From CAKSFT01 sp045544615 (GTDB taxonomy: Bacteria > Bacillota > Clostridia > UBA1381), in contig JAZPZI010000008.1 in the NCBI GenBank assembly GCA_045544615.1, forward strand, positions 1 to 64,000: 64,000 bases of DNA, read 5' to 3'. The translations under genes were made by a program, and so were the position numbers. The notes beneath the pieces were generated by a model, which worked only from the letters and a program-made list of their open reading frames with translations, searched no databases and was not told the origin of the DNA. Within the stretch, counting starts at the first letter, position 1. Every line of letters begins with the position of its first letter. Below, piece after piece: positions 1 through 8,350 of the stretch.

Positions 1-408
1 GTAAAAAGTATATACTTTATGATAAAGAAGTATGCAAAGGGTATGAAAAATAAAGGCTGGGGACGAATTGTTACTATTGGAAGTGTAAATCAATACAATC
101 AACATCCTGAACTGGCTCTCTACGGAGTATCGAAAGCGGCGCAGTTTAAGTTAGTTCAAAATATTGCACCACAGCTTGCGCTATTTGGTGTAACAATAAA
201 TAATATTGCCCCGGGAGCCATTAACACCCCAAGAAACGCAGAAGCATTTCGCGATAAAGCTTTTAAGCAAATAGTAGAAAGCAGTATACCTTGTGGGTAT
301 ATAGGTAAGCCTGAGGATATAAGTCCTGCGGTACTCCTTTTGTGTTCTGATGAGGGGAGATATATAACAGGTTCAGAAATTAAAATAGATGGTGGAATGA
401 GTTTATAA
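1..408 (+). CDS. SDR family oxidoreductase, 5' end outside window
   Basis: C-terminal part of a short-chain dehydrogenase/reductase, a cytoplasmic NAD(P)-dependent enzyme that oxidises or reduces sugar-like alcohols. The reading frame is open to base 1, so the Rossmann glycine motif lies outside the window. Visible family marks are the catalytic YxxxK (YGVSK), the upstream Ser region (TIGSVNQ), the NNIAPGAINTP loop and the C-terminal TGSEIKIDGG. It ends 19 bases before the RraA-like gene, and a glycosidase follows, so a sugar or sugar-acid catabolic operon is inferred. The substrate cannot be read from this fragment. Confidence 0.88.
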   Translation, partial: VKSIYFMIKKYAKGMKNKGWGRIVTIGSVNQYNQHPELALYGVSKAAQFKLVQNIAPQLALFGVTINNIAPGAINTPRNAEAFRDKAFKQIVESSIPCGYIGKPEDISPAVLLLCSDEGRYITGSEIKIDGGMSL

Positions 409-427
409 AAGGAAGGAAGAAATATAT

Positions 428-1336
428 ATGCATTTTAATGACAGGGAAGAAATTATAGCATCAACCCCACAATGGAAAGGCGAAAGACTTCCTGATGGAA
501 GACCGAAGGTTGAAGAAAAATATTTAAAGGCGCTTAAAACTCTTACACTTGAAGAAGTGTGGAAACCAATATTTGTGAAAGGCTATGAAAGTCAGTTTGA
601 GGGAAGACTACACACTTTGCATGATGATGGAAGAAAGCTTATAGGACGCGCTGTAACTGCTACCTATTGTCCATTTCGTCCTGACCTTGATGAGGTGACA
701 AAGGATATAGGTAAAAGCGAAGGAAGAACGGGGACATACAATCAGTGGGTAATTGATAATTTGTATGAATACGATGTGCCGGTAATTGATATGTATGATA
801 AAATTTATAAAGGAACTTATCTTGGTGGAAATCTTACAACTGCACTTAAAAATAAAACAAAAAATGAAAATGGCGGTGCTGTAATATGGGGCGGCATAAG
901 AGATACCGAGCAGATGAAAAAGGTTGAGGATACACAGGTGTATTACAGAGGTATTGACCCGACTCCGATACGTGATTTTATTATGACAGGATATAACACA
1001 GCAACAAGAATCGGTAATGCGATATGCCTTCCAGGAGATGTTGTTTTTGGTGCCGGTGGTGGAGTTTTGTTTATACCGAGTCACCTGGTAGCAGAGGTTG
1101 TTGGGGGTGCTGCCAAGACTCAGGTAAAAGACCTGTTTGGTTTTGAAATGATAAGCCTTAACAAGTTTACAACTGCTGAGATTGATAAAAACACTTGGAC
1201 AAAAGAAATGCTTGATTTGCTTATGGACTTCATCGAAAAAGATGACAGAGCCGCAGAATACAGAGACCTCGACTGGTCAGAGGAATATGACCTTGCAATA
1301 AACGGAGATCCAAACGATACACAAAGTGCACTATAA
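428..1336 (+). CDS. RraA-like family protein
   Basis: A 302-residue member of the RraA / HMG-CHA aldolase-like fold. Members with enzyme activity are metal-dependent aldolases or decarboxylases of 2-oxo acids; others are of unknown function. The family core is visible as LIGRAVTATYCP near residue 71, the metal-site region GGAVIWGGIRDTEQM near residue 149 and the glycine-rich PGDVVFGAGGGVLFIP near residue 203. It is longer than the roughly 160-residue RraA because of N- and C-terminal extensions, as in sugar-catabolism homologues. AAGGAAGG lies upstream of the ATG. The neighbours are an SDR and a glycosidase, suggesting sugar-acid catabolism. Substrate unknown. Confidence 0.85.
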   Translation: MHFNDREEIIASTPQWKGERLPDGRPKVEEKYLKALKTLTLEEVWKPIFVKGYESQFEGRLHTLHDDGRKLIGRAVTATYCPFRPDLDEVTKDIGKSEGRTGTYNQWVIDNLYEYDVPVIDMYDKIYKGTYLGGNLTTALKNKTKNENGGAVIWGGIRDTEQMKKVEDTQVYYRGIDPTPIRDFIMTGYNTATRIGNAICLPGDVVFGAGGGVLFIPSHLVAEVVGGAAKTQVKDLFGFEMISLNKFTTAEIDKNTWTKEMLDLLMDFIEKDDRAAEYRDLDWSEEYDLAINGDPNDTQSAL

Positions 1337-1415
1337 AGCGTATTTATTTATATTTGTGTTATTTACAATTGGTTTGCTATAGAAATTTACAAAAAATAAT
1401 ATAGGAGATGTATTT

Positions 1416-2948
1416 ATGAAGCAAAATTTTGGAGGGGAAAATTGGAGGAAATTTATTCCAATTCCAATTTGCGAAGACAATCCTAAATATTTAGAGTTTT
1501 ATGAAAAAGCTTGGGAGCTTGCCCACGCACACATAAAAAGTATTGACGGGATGCCTCAAACACCATATATGGATGAAGCTTTTTGCGAAACACAAGTGTG
1601 GATATGGGACTCGTGTTTTATGTCACTTTTCTGCAAATATGCAAGAGAAGCTTTCCCGGGTGTTGAAACGCTTAATAACTTCTATGAGGTACTATATAAA
1701 GGCAAACAATTACCAAAGGTTATTGCACCGGAACACGAGCCGGACTGGACCAGAGCTGTTCCCGGAAATCCTTACGAAATTAAGGTACATATTGCTGACA
1801 ATCCACCGCTTTTTGCATGGGTAGAATACGAAAATGCGCTTATGAGCGGTGATGTTGATTATATTAAAGAGCTTTTGTATGAGCATAAATTTTTACAGAA
1901 ACATTATGAATGGATGGAAAATCTGCGTGAACCCATAAGGCTTAACGGCGTGCTTCTGCCAACCAAGCTCATTGCCGAAAAGGATGGTTATAAATGGGAG
2001 GGCGGGTGCTCCGGTATGGATAATACTCCGAGGGGAAGAACGGGCGAGCACGCTCAACAAAAACGCCCCAACAATCCCAATATGTTATGGTTAGATGCTA
2101 TATGTCAACAGGCGCTTGCAGCCAAGAGTATTTCAAAATTGTTTGAGATAGTAGATGATAAAAAACAGATGACAGAGTGGAACGAACGATATCTGGAAAA
2201 GAAGGAAATTATAAACAGACTTTATTGGGATAATGAGGATGAGTTTTATTATGATATTGACTGTAATACTCATGAATTTTACAAAATCATGTCGATTGCT
2301 TCGTATTGGGCACTGACTGCGGAGGTTGCATCGGAAAAACAGGCATGGTGCCTGGCGAAGCACTTGTCAAACCCTGATACTTTTGGTGGAATAGTTCCTT
2401 TGGTATCTCTTTCAAGAAGTGACAACGATTACAAGTCCAATGGTGAATACTGGAGAGGTTCTGTGTGGCTCCCTACAGCCTATGCAGCACTTAAAGGGCT
2501 GGCGAATTACGGTTTGTACAAGGAGGCTCATGATGCAGCCTATAAACTGTTTGAGCATATGTACAAAACCTATATTGAATTTGAACCCCATACAATATGG
2601 GAATGTTATTCACCTGAAGAATTTAAACCTGCTGTCAACGATTACGGCACCAATGAATATGTGCGACCTGATTTCTGCGGGTGGTCGGCATTGGGCCCAA
2701 TATCAATTTACATAGAATTTGTTCTTGGTTTTCATAATATAGATGCTTTTAAAAAGATAGTAGAATGGGAAAAATTTGACTCATTTAAAGGGGAAACAGG
2801 TATAAAGAATCTACGTTTTGGCAGTGTGATAACCGACATTAAAGCCTTCGAAAAAAAATGCCGGGTTAAATCAAATGAACCATATACACTCAAGATAAAC
2901 GGTAAAGAATATTATGTATCTGCTGGATTGAATGAATTTGTATTGTAA
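1416..2948 (+). CDS. MGH1-like / GH63-type glycoside hydrolase
   Basis: A 510-residue protein of the (alpha/alpha)6-barrel glycosidase group that includes mannosylglycerate hydrolase, trehalase and GH63. Supporting motifs are WIWDSCFMSLF near residue 63 (candidate acid Asp), GEYWRGSVWLPTAYAAL near residue 342 and HTIWECYSPEE near residue 392 (candidate base Glu). No signal peptide is seen, so it is probably cytoplasmic and acts on an imported oligosaccharide or glycoside. ATAGGAGATG precedes the ATG. It is last in the visible operon, separated from the RraA-like gene by 79 bases in which I see no clear terminator. The assigned substrate could equally be another alpha-glycoside. Confidence 0.8.
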   Translation: MKQNFGGENWRKFIPIPICEDNPKYLEFYEKAWELAHAHIKSIDGMPQTPYMDEAFCETQVWIWDSCFMSLFCKYAREAFPGVETLNNFYEVLYKGKQLPKVIAPEHEPDWTRAVPGNPYEIKVHIADNPPLFAWVEYENALMSGDVDYIKELLYEHKFLQKHYEWMENLREPIRLNGVLLPTKLIAEKDGYKWEGGCSGMDNTPRGRTGEHAQQKRPNNPNMLWLDAICQQALAAKSISKLFEIVDDKKQMTEWNERYLEKKEIINRLYWDNEDEFYYDIDCNTHEFYKIMSIASYWALTAEVASEKQAWCLAKHLSNPDTFGGIVPLVSLSRSDNDYKSNGEYWRGSVWLPTAYAALKGLANYGLYKEAHDAAYKLFEHMYKTYIEFEPHTIWECYSPEEFKPAVNDYGTNEYVRPDFCGWSALGPISIYIEFVLGFHNIDAFKKIVEWEKFDSFKGETGIKNLRFGSVITDIKAFEKKCRVKSNEPYTLKINGKEYYVSAGLNEFVL

Positions 2949-3349
2949 TTTGTACTTGAGGGTGATGTCAAAATGGATGTTGGATATATAAAATAAAGGA
3001 CGTGATACTGTGACAAATAATGTAATTGAAAGAGAATCTAATAATTACACAAATATATTGCCGTTGCAGTATCATTTTCGATTTTAATCTGTAGGTAACA
3101 AAATAAATATTTCGTAAATTAAAACACAATGTAATTGCACTGCGGCAATATTAGCTGCGGTGCTTTTTGCTGTTTTGACTTACGAGGTATTGCCTATGGA
3201 GATAAAAATAAAAAGACAATACAGATACAAATATAATATCAGAGACAGTAAATATCCGTCAGATGGGATGTTGACTGTCCTTTTTCTTTTATGCAATATC
3301 CGTGCTCCACCATGAGTGTTTTCCGAACGAAAAAGAAAGGAGAACACTT
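2949..3349. other. Gene-poor mobile-element scar
   Basis: About 400 bases without a convincing gene. It holds a short possible N-terminal stub starting at GTG 3010 and ending at TAA 3085-3087, a strong hairpin terminator at 3137-3168, and a second inverted repeat (GACAGT near 3243, ACTGTC near 3273) followed by a T-rich run. Close to 3311 a 13-codon leader-like ORF begins (MSVFRTKKKG...) whose stop overlaps the ATG of the next small ORF. Taken together this looks like leftover sequence from a transposon or integrative element. Assignment is by inference only. Confidence 0.45.
3137..3168 (+). terminator. Rho-independent terminator in scar region
   Basis: The arms GCACTGCGGC and GCTGCGGTGC pair over ten positions, two of them G-U, around a 7-base loop, and TTTTT follows. 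It probably ends transcription from the glycosidase operon or from a lost element gene. Confidence 0.65.
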
Positions 3350-3469
3350 ATGAAAACGGATAAAACAAATATTTTTTTAAAAACTTTTTGTTTGGTCAAC
3401 AGTATGTTTACCAAGAGCGAGTATAATAAAAATCAAGAAAGGAGGTACCGACTGTGCAAGGTGAACTGA
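3350..3469 (+). CDS. Small ORF of unknown function in element scar
   Basis: A 39-codon ORF starting MKTDKTNIFLKTF, preceded by AAAGGAGAACACTT, a good ribosome binding site. Its stop codon overlaps the next frame, the recombinase fragment starting at 3454. It is translationally coupled to a 13-codon leader-like ORF upstream (ATGA-type overlap at 3349-3352). No function is recognised. Its position before a recombinase fragment suggests it is a small accessory ORF of an integrative element. It could also be chance coding. Confidence 0.35.
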   Translation: MKTDKTNIFLKTFCLVNSMFTKSEYNKNQERRYRLCKVN

Positions 3470-3843
3470 CAACATATGAACGCAGAATACAACTTCTTAA
3501 TAAAGAAATTAGCGAATTTAAGCAGGAAAAGGTTGATTCGTATATAAAGCTCACAAAAAAGCAACTGACAGAAGATGAGTTTTATAAAAGAAAAAAAGAT
3601 ATAGAAGAAGGTATTCGTATTCGTGAAGAAGAAATAGATAGGTATAGCATTGATTCTATATCAGCAGAAGAAAGTAAACGCATTGCCCTGTTTGAAAAAT
3701 TTGCAGACATTGAAGAATACACAAATGAAATGATGAAAGCACTAATCAAAACGATTTATGTTTATGATGGGAAAAAGATTGAAATCAGGTGGAATTTCAA
3801 CGATACAAACATTGATTTTTCTTATAAACAAATGTCACTCTAA
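3454..3843 (+). pseudogene. Serine recombinase C-terminal fragment
   Basis: A 129-residue charged protein that resembles only the C-terminal coiled-coil tail of large serine recombinases: the ERRIQLLNKEI stretch, KKQLTEDEFYKRKKDI, and a terminal IKTIYVYDGKKIEIRWNF strand. The resolvase catalytic domain and the zinc ribbon are missing, which is over 350 residues of a normal 500-550. A good ribosome binding site (AAAGGAGGTACC) precedes GTG 3454, so a short product may still be made, but it could not recombine DNA. It is best read as the remains of an excised or decayed integrative element. Confidence 0.7.
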
Positions 3844-3916
3844 ACAAAAATTTCGTTGTAGTACATCAAAATGTCCCGGTTATATTGAAAAATTTAACCA
3901 TATGTGCTATAATATA

Positions 3917-3948
3917 AGGGACAAAAAAGCATATATTTTTTTGTCCCT
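3917..3948. repeat. Inverted repeat / bidirectional terminator
   Basis: AGGGACAAAAAA pairs with TTTTTTGTCCCT across a short AT loop. It works on paper as a terminator in either direction and closes the recombinase-fragment region. Confidence 0.5.
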
Positions 3949-3987
3949 ATTGTAACACGAGCATATAAAGGATGTCGAATATTGCCG

Positions 3988-4115
3988 AAAAGCCTCACCT
4001 GTGTAAGGGGAGGTGGGTTGCGAAGCAACTCGGAGGGGTTGTGAATAAACAAAGCAAATACAATCCCTCAGTCAGCTACGCTGACAGCTCCCTTTACACA
4101 AGGGAGCCCTTGAAA
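3988..4115. repeat. MITE-like palindromic interspersed repeat
   Basis: About 125 bases made of two diverged inverted arms. The left arm reads TGTGTAAGGGGAGGTGGG and the right arm, in reverse complement, TGTGTAAAGGGAGCTG. Each arm carries its own inner hairpin: GTTGCGAAGCAAC on the left and CAGCTACGCTG on the right. The centre is AT-rich and non-coding. I recognise the phrase CCCTCAGTCAGCTACGCTGA as typical of a family of non-autonomous repeats seen many times in clostridial genomes. Only one copy lies in this window. Confidence 0.7.
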
Positions 4116-4225
4116 GGTTTATATCTAAACCTTATATTCCGCATAAACGAGTTTCATGAAACTTCCTGTCATAATCCATCAAAAAGTCTAATATATTAAC
4201 CACTAAAATAAAGGAGGTTATTGCC

Positions 4226-4753
4226 ATGAATGCAATTGTTGTGTACAAAACAAAATACGGTTCAACCAAAACATATGCCGAGTGGATAGGAAAAGAGCTT
4301 GACTGCAGGGTGGCAGATGCTAAAACCATAACAGCAGATGAACTTGAAAAATACGATACAATTATATACGGTGGTGGGCTTTATGCCGAGATTATAAGCG
4401 GCGTGAGCCTTATCACAAGAAACATCGAAAAGCTTTCGGGTAAGAAGATTGCGGTATATTCAACCGGTATCACGCCACTTGATTGCCGTGACTATTATGA
4501 TAAGCTTGTTATCGAAAAGAATTTCAAAAACGGTGTGCCCGAGGGTGTTAAGGTCTTTAATTTTATGGGTAAAATGGTACTGGATGAGTTGAGCGTTGTC
4601 CACCGTACGGCACTAAAGAGTCTCAAAAAGATTATGCAATCAAAAAAGGAGCCGACCGAGATGGAAAAGCTTTTGGTTGAGCTTTGTGATGCCGACGGTG
4701 ATTTCTGCGACCGTTCGCAGATTGCAGGCCTTATAGAATATGTAAGAGGATAA
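4226..4753 (+). CDS. Flavodoxin domain protein
   Basis: A 175-residue flavodoxin-like protein that would bind FMN and carry electrons in the cytoplasm. The N-terminal phosphate-binding loop is visible as KTKYGSTKTYAEW (residues 8-20), followed by the second FMN loop around TIIYGGGLYAE. The length suits the long-chain flavodoxin / protoporphyrinogen-oxidase-like (HemG-type) group. AAAGGAGG lies upstream of the ATG. It stands between the MITE and an HD hydrolase gene, 43 bases from the latter, so the two may be co-transcribed. The electron partner is unknown. Confidence 0.85.
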   Translation: MNAIVVYKTKYGSTKTYAEWIGKELDCRVADAKTITADELEKYDTIIYGGGLYAEIISGVSLITRNIEKLSGKKIAVYSTGITPLDCRDYYDKLVIEKNFKNGVPEGVKVFNFMGKMVLDELSVVHRTALKSLKKIMQSKKEPTEMEKLLVELCDADGDFCDRSQIAGLIEYVRG

Positions 4754-4796
4754 GGGTTTTTACATAAACCAGGGACAAAGGAAAAGGAGCAAAAAT

Positions 4797-5981
4797 ATGA
4801 TAAGAAAATCGTTGATATCGCTTATATTTGAGGCTGTTTCAATTCAGCGTTGGAATGACCACATCCGTCCGTCTTTCGGCTTTACCGAGCTTGACAAGCA
4901 GGCGCACAAGATGTTTTATGCCTATGTGTTGGGAAGATGCGAGGGTGAAGGTTACAGCCGATTGAAGCTTTTAGAGGGTGGAATATTTGAATTCTTGCAC
5001 AGAGTAATCCTCACCGACATCAAGCCGCCTGTTTACTACAGTCTTATGAAGGAAAAAGGACCGCAGATTAACAGATGGGTGCTTGATGAGTTGAAGGGTC
5101 AGCTTGTGGGGTTAAAGGGCGATTTTTACGATAAAATGGCAGAGTATTTTATGAACCCCGAGTATGCGAAAAAGGAAAAGGAAATCTTAAAGGCAGGGCA
5201 CTATTATGCGAGCGACTGGGAGTTTAAGGTTATCTATCCGCTAAACTCCGAAACCTTTGGAATAGATGATGTAAAGTATGAAATGGAGAGGGACTTAAAG
5301 CGTTGCAACACTTTCCCGGGATTTGAGAAGTTCTCAAACGACAGAGGCTTGAATGAGTTTTTGTCGCTCATCGGAAAGCTCCGTTTCCAGCAGCGTTGGA
5401 GCCGTGCCGTCAGAATGCCGCAGACCTTTGTTATGGGGCATATGATGGTTGTGGCAATCCTTTCGTATCTCTGTTCATTAGAGATTGATGCTTGCGATAA
5501 GCGTCTTGAGAACAACTTCTTTGCGGCACTCTTCCATGACCTTCCCGAGGCTATGACAAGGGATATTGTATCGCCAATCAAGGCATCGGTTTCGGGTCTT
5601 GATGCCCTGATAAAAGAGATTGAAGAAAAGGAAGTAAGGGACAAGATTTATCCGCTTATCCCGAAGGAGTGGCAAGCAGAGCTTGAGTACTTTATGCAGG
5701 ATGAGTTTACATCAAGAGTGATGCTTGACGGAGAGATTTGCCATGTCACATCGGACAAGATAAACGAAAAATATAACTCCCGGGAGTTCACCCCGATTGA
5801 CGGCGAGATTATAAGAGGTTGTGACCACTTGTCTGCATATCTTGAGGCATATATGTCGACCAAGTACGGCATACAGTCGGAGCAGATACAGTCGGGGTAC
5901 CACAACCTGTCATCCAAGTATGAAAACAAGGTTATAGCAGGCGTTGACTTCGGTCAGTTGTTTGACTATTTCAGAATATAG
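4797..5981 (+). CDS. HD domain protein, YfbR-like phosphohydrolase
   Basis: A 394-residue protein with an HD metal-dependent phosphohydrolase domain in its second half. The metal ligands are visible as His near residue 215 (GHMMVVAIL) and FHDLPEAMTRDIVSPIK near residues 246-262. That pattern matches YfbR/HD_3-type 5'-nucleotidases. The N-terminal 190 residues are not recognised as a domain. AAAGGAG precedes the ATG. It is followed 9 bases later by recX. A role in nucleotide turnover is inferred from the family only; the extra N-terminal part may give another specificity. Confidence 0.8.
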   Translation: MIRKSLISLIFEAVSIQRWNDHIRPSFGFTELDKQAHKMFYAYVLGRCEGEGYSRLKLLEGGIFEFLHRVILTDIKPPVYYSLMKEKGPQINRWVLDELKGQLVGLKGDFYDKMAEYFMNPEYAKKEKEILKAGHYYASDWEFKVIYPLNSETFGIDDVKYEMERDLKRCNTFPGFEKFSNDRGLNEFLSLIGKLRFQQRWSRAVRMPQTFVMGHMMVVAILSYLCSLEIDACDKRLENNFFAALFHDLPEAMTRDIVSPIKASVSGLDALIKEIEEKEVRDKIYPLIPKEWQAELEYFMQDEFTSRVMLDGEICHVTSDKINEKYNSREFTPIDGEIIRGCDHLSAYLEAYMSTKYGIQSEQIQSGYHNLSSKYENKVIAGVDFGQLFDYFRI

Positions 5982-5990
5982 AGGGAATAT

Positions 5991-6461
5991 ATGGAAAAAA
6001 AGGTGCTCAATTTCGAGCAGACTAAAAACAAGGCGTTGAGGATTCTGGAGTTCCGTGTTCATTCCGAGCGTGAGATGCGCCAGAAGCTTGCCCGTGCAGG
6101 AGCCCAAGAGGAGAACATCGACAAGGTGGTCGAGTTCCTCACCGAGTATCGGTTCTTAAACGACGAGGAGTTTGCAAGGCTCTATCTTCGTGAATTAAAA
6201 AATGCAAAAAAGTTCGGCAAGAGGAGAATAAAAAGCGAGCTCTTGAAAAAGGGAATAGACCGTGATATTATAGAAGAGGTGCTTGTCGAGGAGGAATGGG
6301 ACGAAGAGGATGCCCTTGAGCCGTTGGTGAGAAAAAAGCTCGGTGGAAACTTTGAGAGAAAGAACATAGAAAAGGCCGTAAGGTACTTTGCATACAAGGG
6401 TTACGGCTATGATGAGATAAAAACTGTAATCGAGAGGTTGCAGGCGGAGGAAGAAGAATGA
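5991..6461 (+). CDS. recX: Regulatory protein RecX
   Basis: A 156-residue helical protein that binds RecA and modulates its filament. It shows the three-helix repeats typical of RecX: ALRILEFRVHSEREMRQKL near residue 15, VVEFLTEYRFLNDEEFARLY near residue 46, and RIKSELLKKGIDRDIIEEVL near residue 76. The length is normal for the family. The stop overlaps the start of rimO by four bases (ATGA), so translation of the two is coupled. recA itself is not in the window. Confidence 0.92.
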   Translation: MEKKVLNFEQTKNKALRILEFRVHSEREMRQKLARAGAQEENIDKVVEFLTEYRFLNDEEFARLYLRELKNAKKFGKRRIKSELLKKGIDRDIIEEVLVEEEWDEEDALEPLVRKKLGGNFERKNIEKAVRYFAYKGYGYDEIKTVIERLQAEEEE

Positions 6462-7789
6462 GTTTGAATGTTGGAATGATTTCGCTCGGTTGTGCCAAAA
6501 ATCAGACCGATGCAGAGATTATGCTCGGTATTTTGAAAGAACGAGGCTACAACCTTGTCGGTGAGCCGGAGGATGCCGATATACTGATAGTTAACACCTG
6601 TGGATTTATCGAGTCTGCAAAGCAGGAGTCGATTGAAAATATCCTTGAGATGGCAGAGTATAAGTCAGGTAAATGTAAGCTTTTGGTTGCGACAGGATGC
6701 CTTGCCGAGAGATACTGGAAGGATTTCGCGAAAGAGCTTCCCGAGGTTGATGTTGTGCTTGGTACGGGTGATTTTCATAAAATCGCAGATGCGATTGATG
6801 ATGCACTAAAGGGAGAAAAGGTAATATCCTGCGGTAACAAGGACTTTACGCCTTGCGAAGGGTTGCCAAGAGTTCTGACAACTCCCGAGTATACCGCATA
6901 CTTAAAGATTGCCGACGGTTGCGACAACAACTGTACCTATTGTGCGATACCGATGATCAGGGGAAAGTTCAGAAGCCGCAGAATTGAGGATATAAAGGCA
7001 GAGGCTGAAAAGTTGGCAGAGAACGGAGTCAGGGAGTTGATTCTGATTGCGCAGGACACTACACGATACGGCAAAGACATATATGGCAAGCCGTCGCTTG
7101 ATAAGCTATTGACAGAGCTTGTCAAGGTTTCGGGAATCAAGTGGATAAGGGTGCATTATTTCTATGCTGAAGCTGTTACCGAGGATTTGATAAAGGTGAT
7201 GGCAGAGAACCCGAAAATCTGCAGATATATCGATATGCCGATTCAGCATATAAATAACCGAATCCTCCGCAGAATGGCAAGGCGTACAACAAGAGAGGAA
7301 ACAATCGAAAAGATTGAAATGATAAGGCGATATATGCCTGATGCTACCATCAGAACATCGATTATTACAGGCTTCCCGGGTGAAACTGAAGAGGAATTTG
7401 AGGAGCTTTATAAGTTCGTAGAAGATATAAGATTTGACCGAATGGGTGTATTTGCATACTCGAAAGAGGAGGACACACCTGCTGCGGAATTCGAGGATCA
7501 GATCGACGATGAGATAAAGCTTGAGCGTCAGGACAGACTTATGAGTCTGCAACAAGGGATATCGCTTGAGAACAATCAAAAGAAAATCGGCTCGGTACAG
7601 GAAGTAATAATCGAGGGCTATGACATGGAAAACTTTATGTACTACGGCAGAAGCAGAGGCGACAGTATAGGTGTTGACGGGCTTGTGTATGTTGCATCGG
7701 AGGATGAACTCTTTTCGGGAGATATAGTTAAAGTTGAAATCCTCGATGCATCAGAGTATGACCTGACCGGCAGAGTTAAGAAAGGATGA
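6458..7789 (+). CDS. rimO: Ribosomal protein S12 methylthiotransferase RimO
   Basis: A 443-residue radical SAM enzyme that methylthiolates an aspartate of ribosomal protein S12. The N-terminal UPF0004 domain holds the three auxiliary-cluster cysteines (SLGCAKNQTD, VNTCGFI, ATGCLAERY). The radical SAM cluster motif is CDNNCTYC near residue 152, and a TRAM domain forms the C-terminus. The phrases IPMIRGKFRSR and ITGFPGETEEEF are typical of RimO rather than MiaB, which usually has SERGSNN-type sequences. It overlaps recX upstream and pgsA downstream by four bases each, forming a tight operon. Confidence 0.95.
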   Translation: MSLNVGMISLGCAKNQTDAEIMLGILKERGYNLVGEPEDADILIVNTCGFIESAKQESIENILEMAEYKSGKCKLLVATGCLAERYWKDFAKELPEVDVVLGTGDFHKIADAIDDALKGEKVISCGNKDFTPCEGLPRVLTTPEYTAYLKIADGCDNNCTYCAIPMIRGKFRSRRIEDIKAEAEKLAENGVRELILIAQDTTRYGKDIYGKPSLDKLLTELVKVSGIKWIRVHYFYAEAVTEDLIKVMAENPKICRYIDMPIQHINNRILRRMARRTTREETIEKIEMIRRYMPDATIRTSIITGFPGETEEEFEELYKFVEDIRFDRMGVFAYSKEEDTPAAEFEDQIDDEIKLERQDRLMSLQQGISLENNQKKIGSVQEVIIEGYDMENFMYYGRSRGDSIGVDGLVYVASEDELFSGDIVKVEILDASEYDLTGRVKKG

Positions 7790-8340
7790 TGAATATGACA
7801 ACCGCAAATAAGATTACGATTTTGAGAATTTTACTTGTGCCGATTTTTATGGCATTGCTTTTGATTGATGATTTAAGATGCCAGATTGCGGCACTTGTGG
7901 TGTTTGTTATTGCATCGGCAACCGACGGGATTGATGGGTATATCGCACGCCATTATAACCAGGTTACGACCTTTGGTAAGTTTATGGACCCGCTTGCCGA
8001 TAAGATGCTGACAACAGCGGCGTTTTTGGTGCTGCTCGAAAAAGGAGCGGTAAGCTCGGTGCCGGTTATGATTGTTATGGCAAGAGAGTTCGCCGTTGCA
8101 GGAATAAGAATGATTGCAGGTTCTGACGGCAAGGTTATTGCGGCAAGTATGCTCGGTAAAATCAAGACAGTTATGCAGATGGTAGCGATTGTTGCGGCGA
8201 TTGTACTTTTAAATCCTGCATTCCCTGAAGTGACCGCGCAGCTTATTACCGATATTCTTATCTGGATATCGACTGCAATCACAATCATTTCGGGTATTGA
8301 TTATATCTGGAAGAACAAGGAAATGCTGGGGAATAAGTAA
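7786..8340 (+). CDS. pgsA: Phosphatidylglycerophosphate synthase PgsA
   Basis: A 184-residue integral membrane enzyme that makes phosphatidylglycerophosphate from CDP-diacylglycerol and glycerol-3-phosphate. The CDP-alcohol phosphotransferase signature DGxxDGxxAR..G...D...D is complete, from TDGIDGYIARHY to GKFMDPLAD (residues about 46-73). Several hydrophobic segments are visible. The N-terminal phrase TANKITILRILLVPIF is typical. The start may be 7786, 7789 or 7795; ATG 7786 overlaps the rimO stop. recX-rimO-pgsA order is common in Clostridia and Bacilli. Confidence 0.95.
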   Translation: MMNMTTANKITILRILLVPIFMALLLIDDLRCQIAALVVFVIASATDGIDGYIARHYNQVTTFGKFMDPLADKMLTTAAFLVLLEKGAVSSVPVMIVMAREFAVAGIRMIAGSDGKVIAASMLGKIKTVMQMVAIVAAIVLLNPAFPEVTAQLITDILIWISTAITIISGIDYIWKNKEMLGNK

Positions 8341-8350
8341 AGGGTTACCG

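Noticed and set aside
608..1084. Minus-strand ORF of 158 codons
   Set aside because: It lies inside the RraA-like gene and reads as Ile/Ser/Cys-rich shadow sequence with no ribosome binding site.
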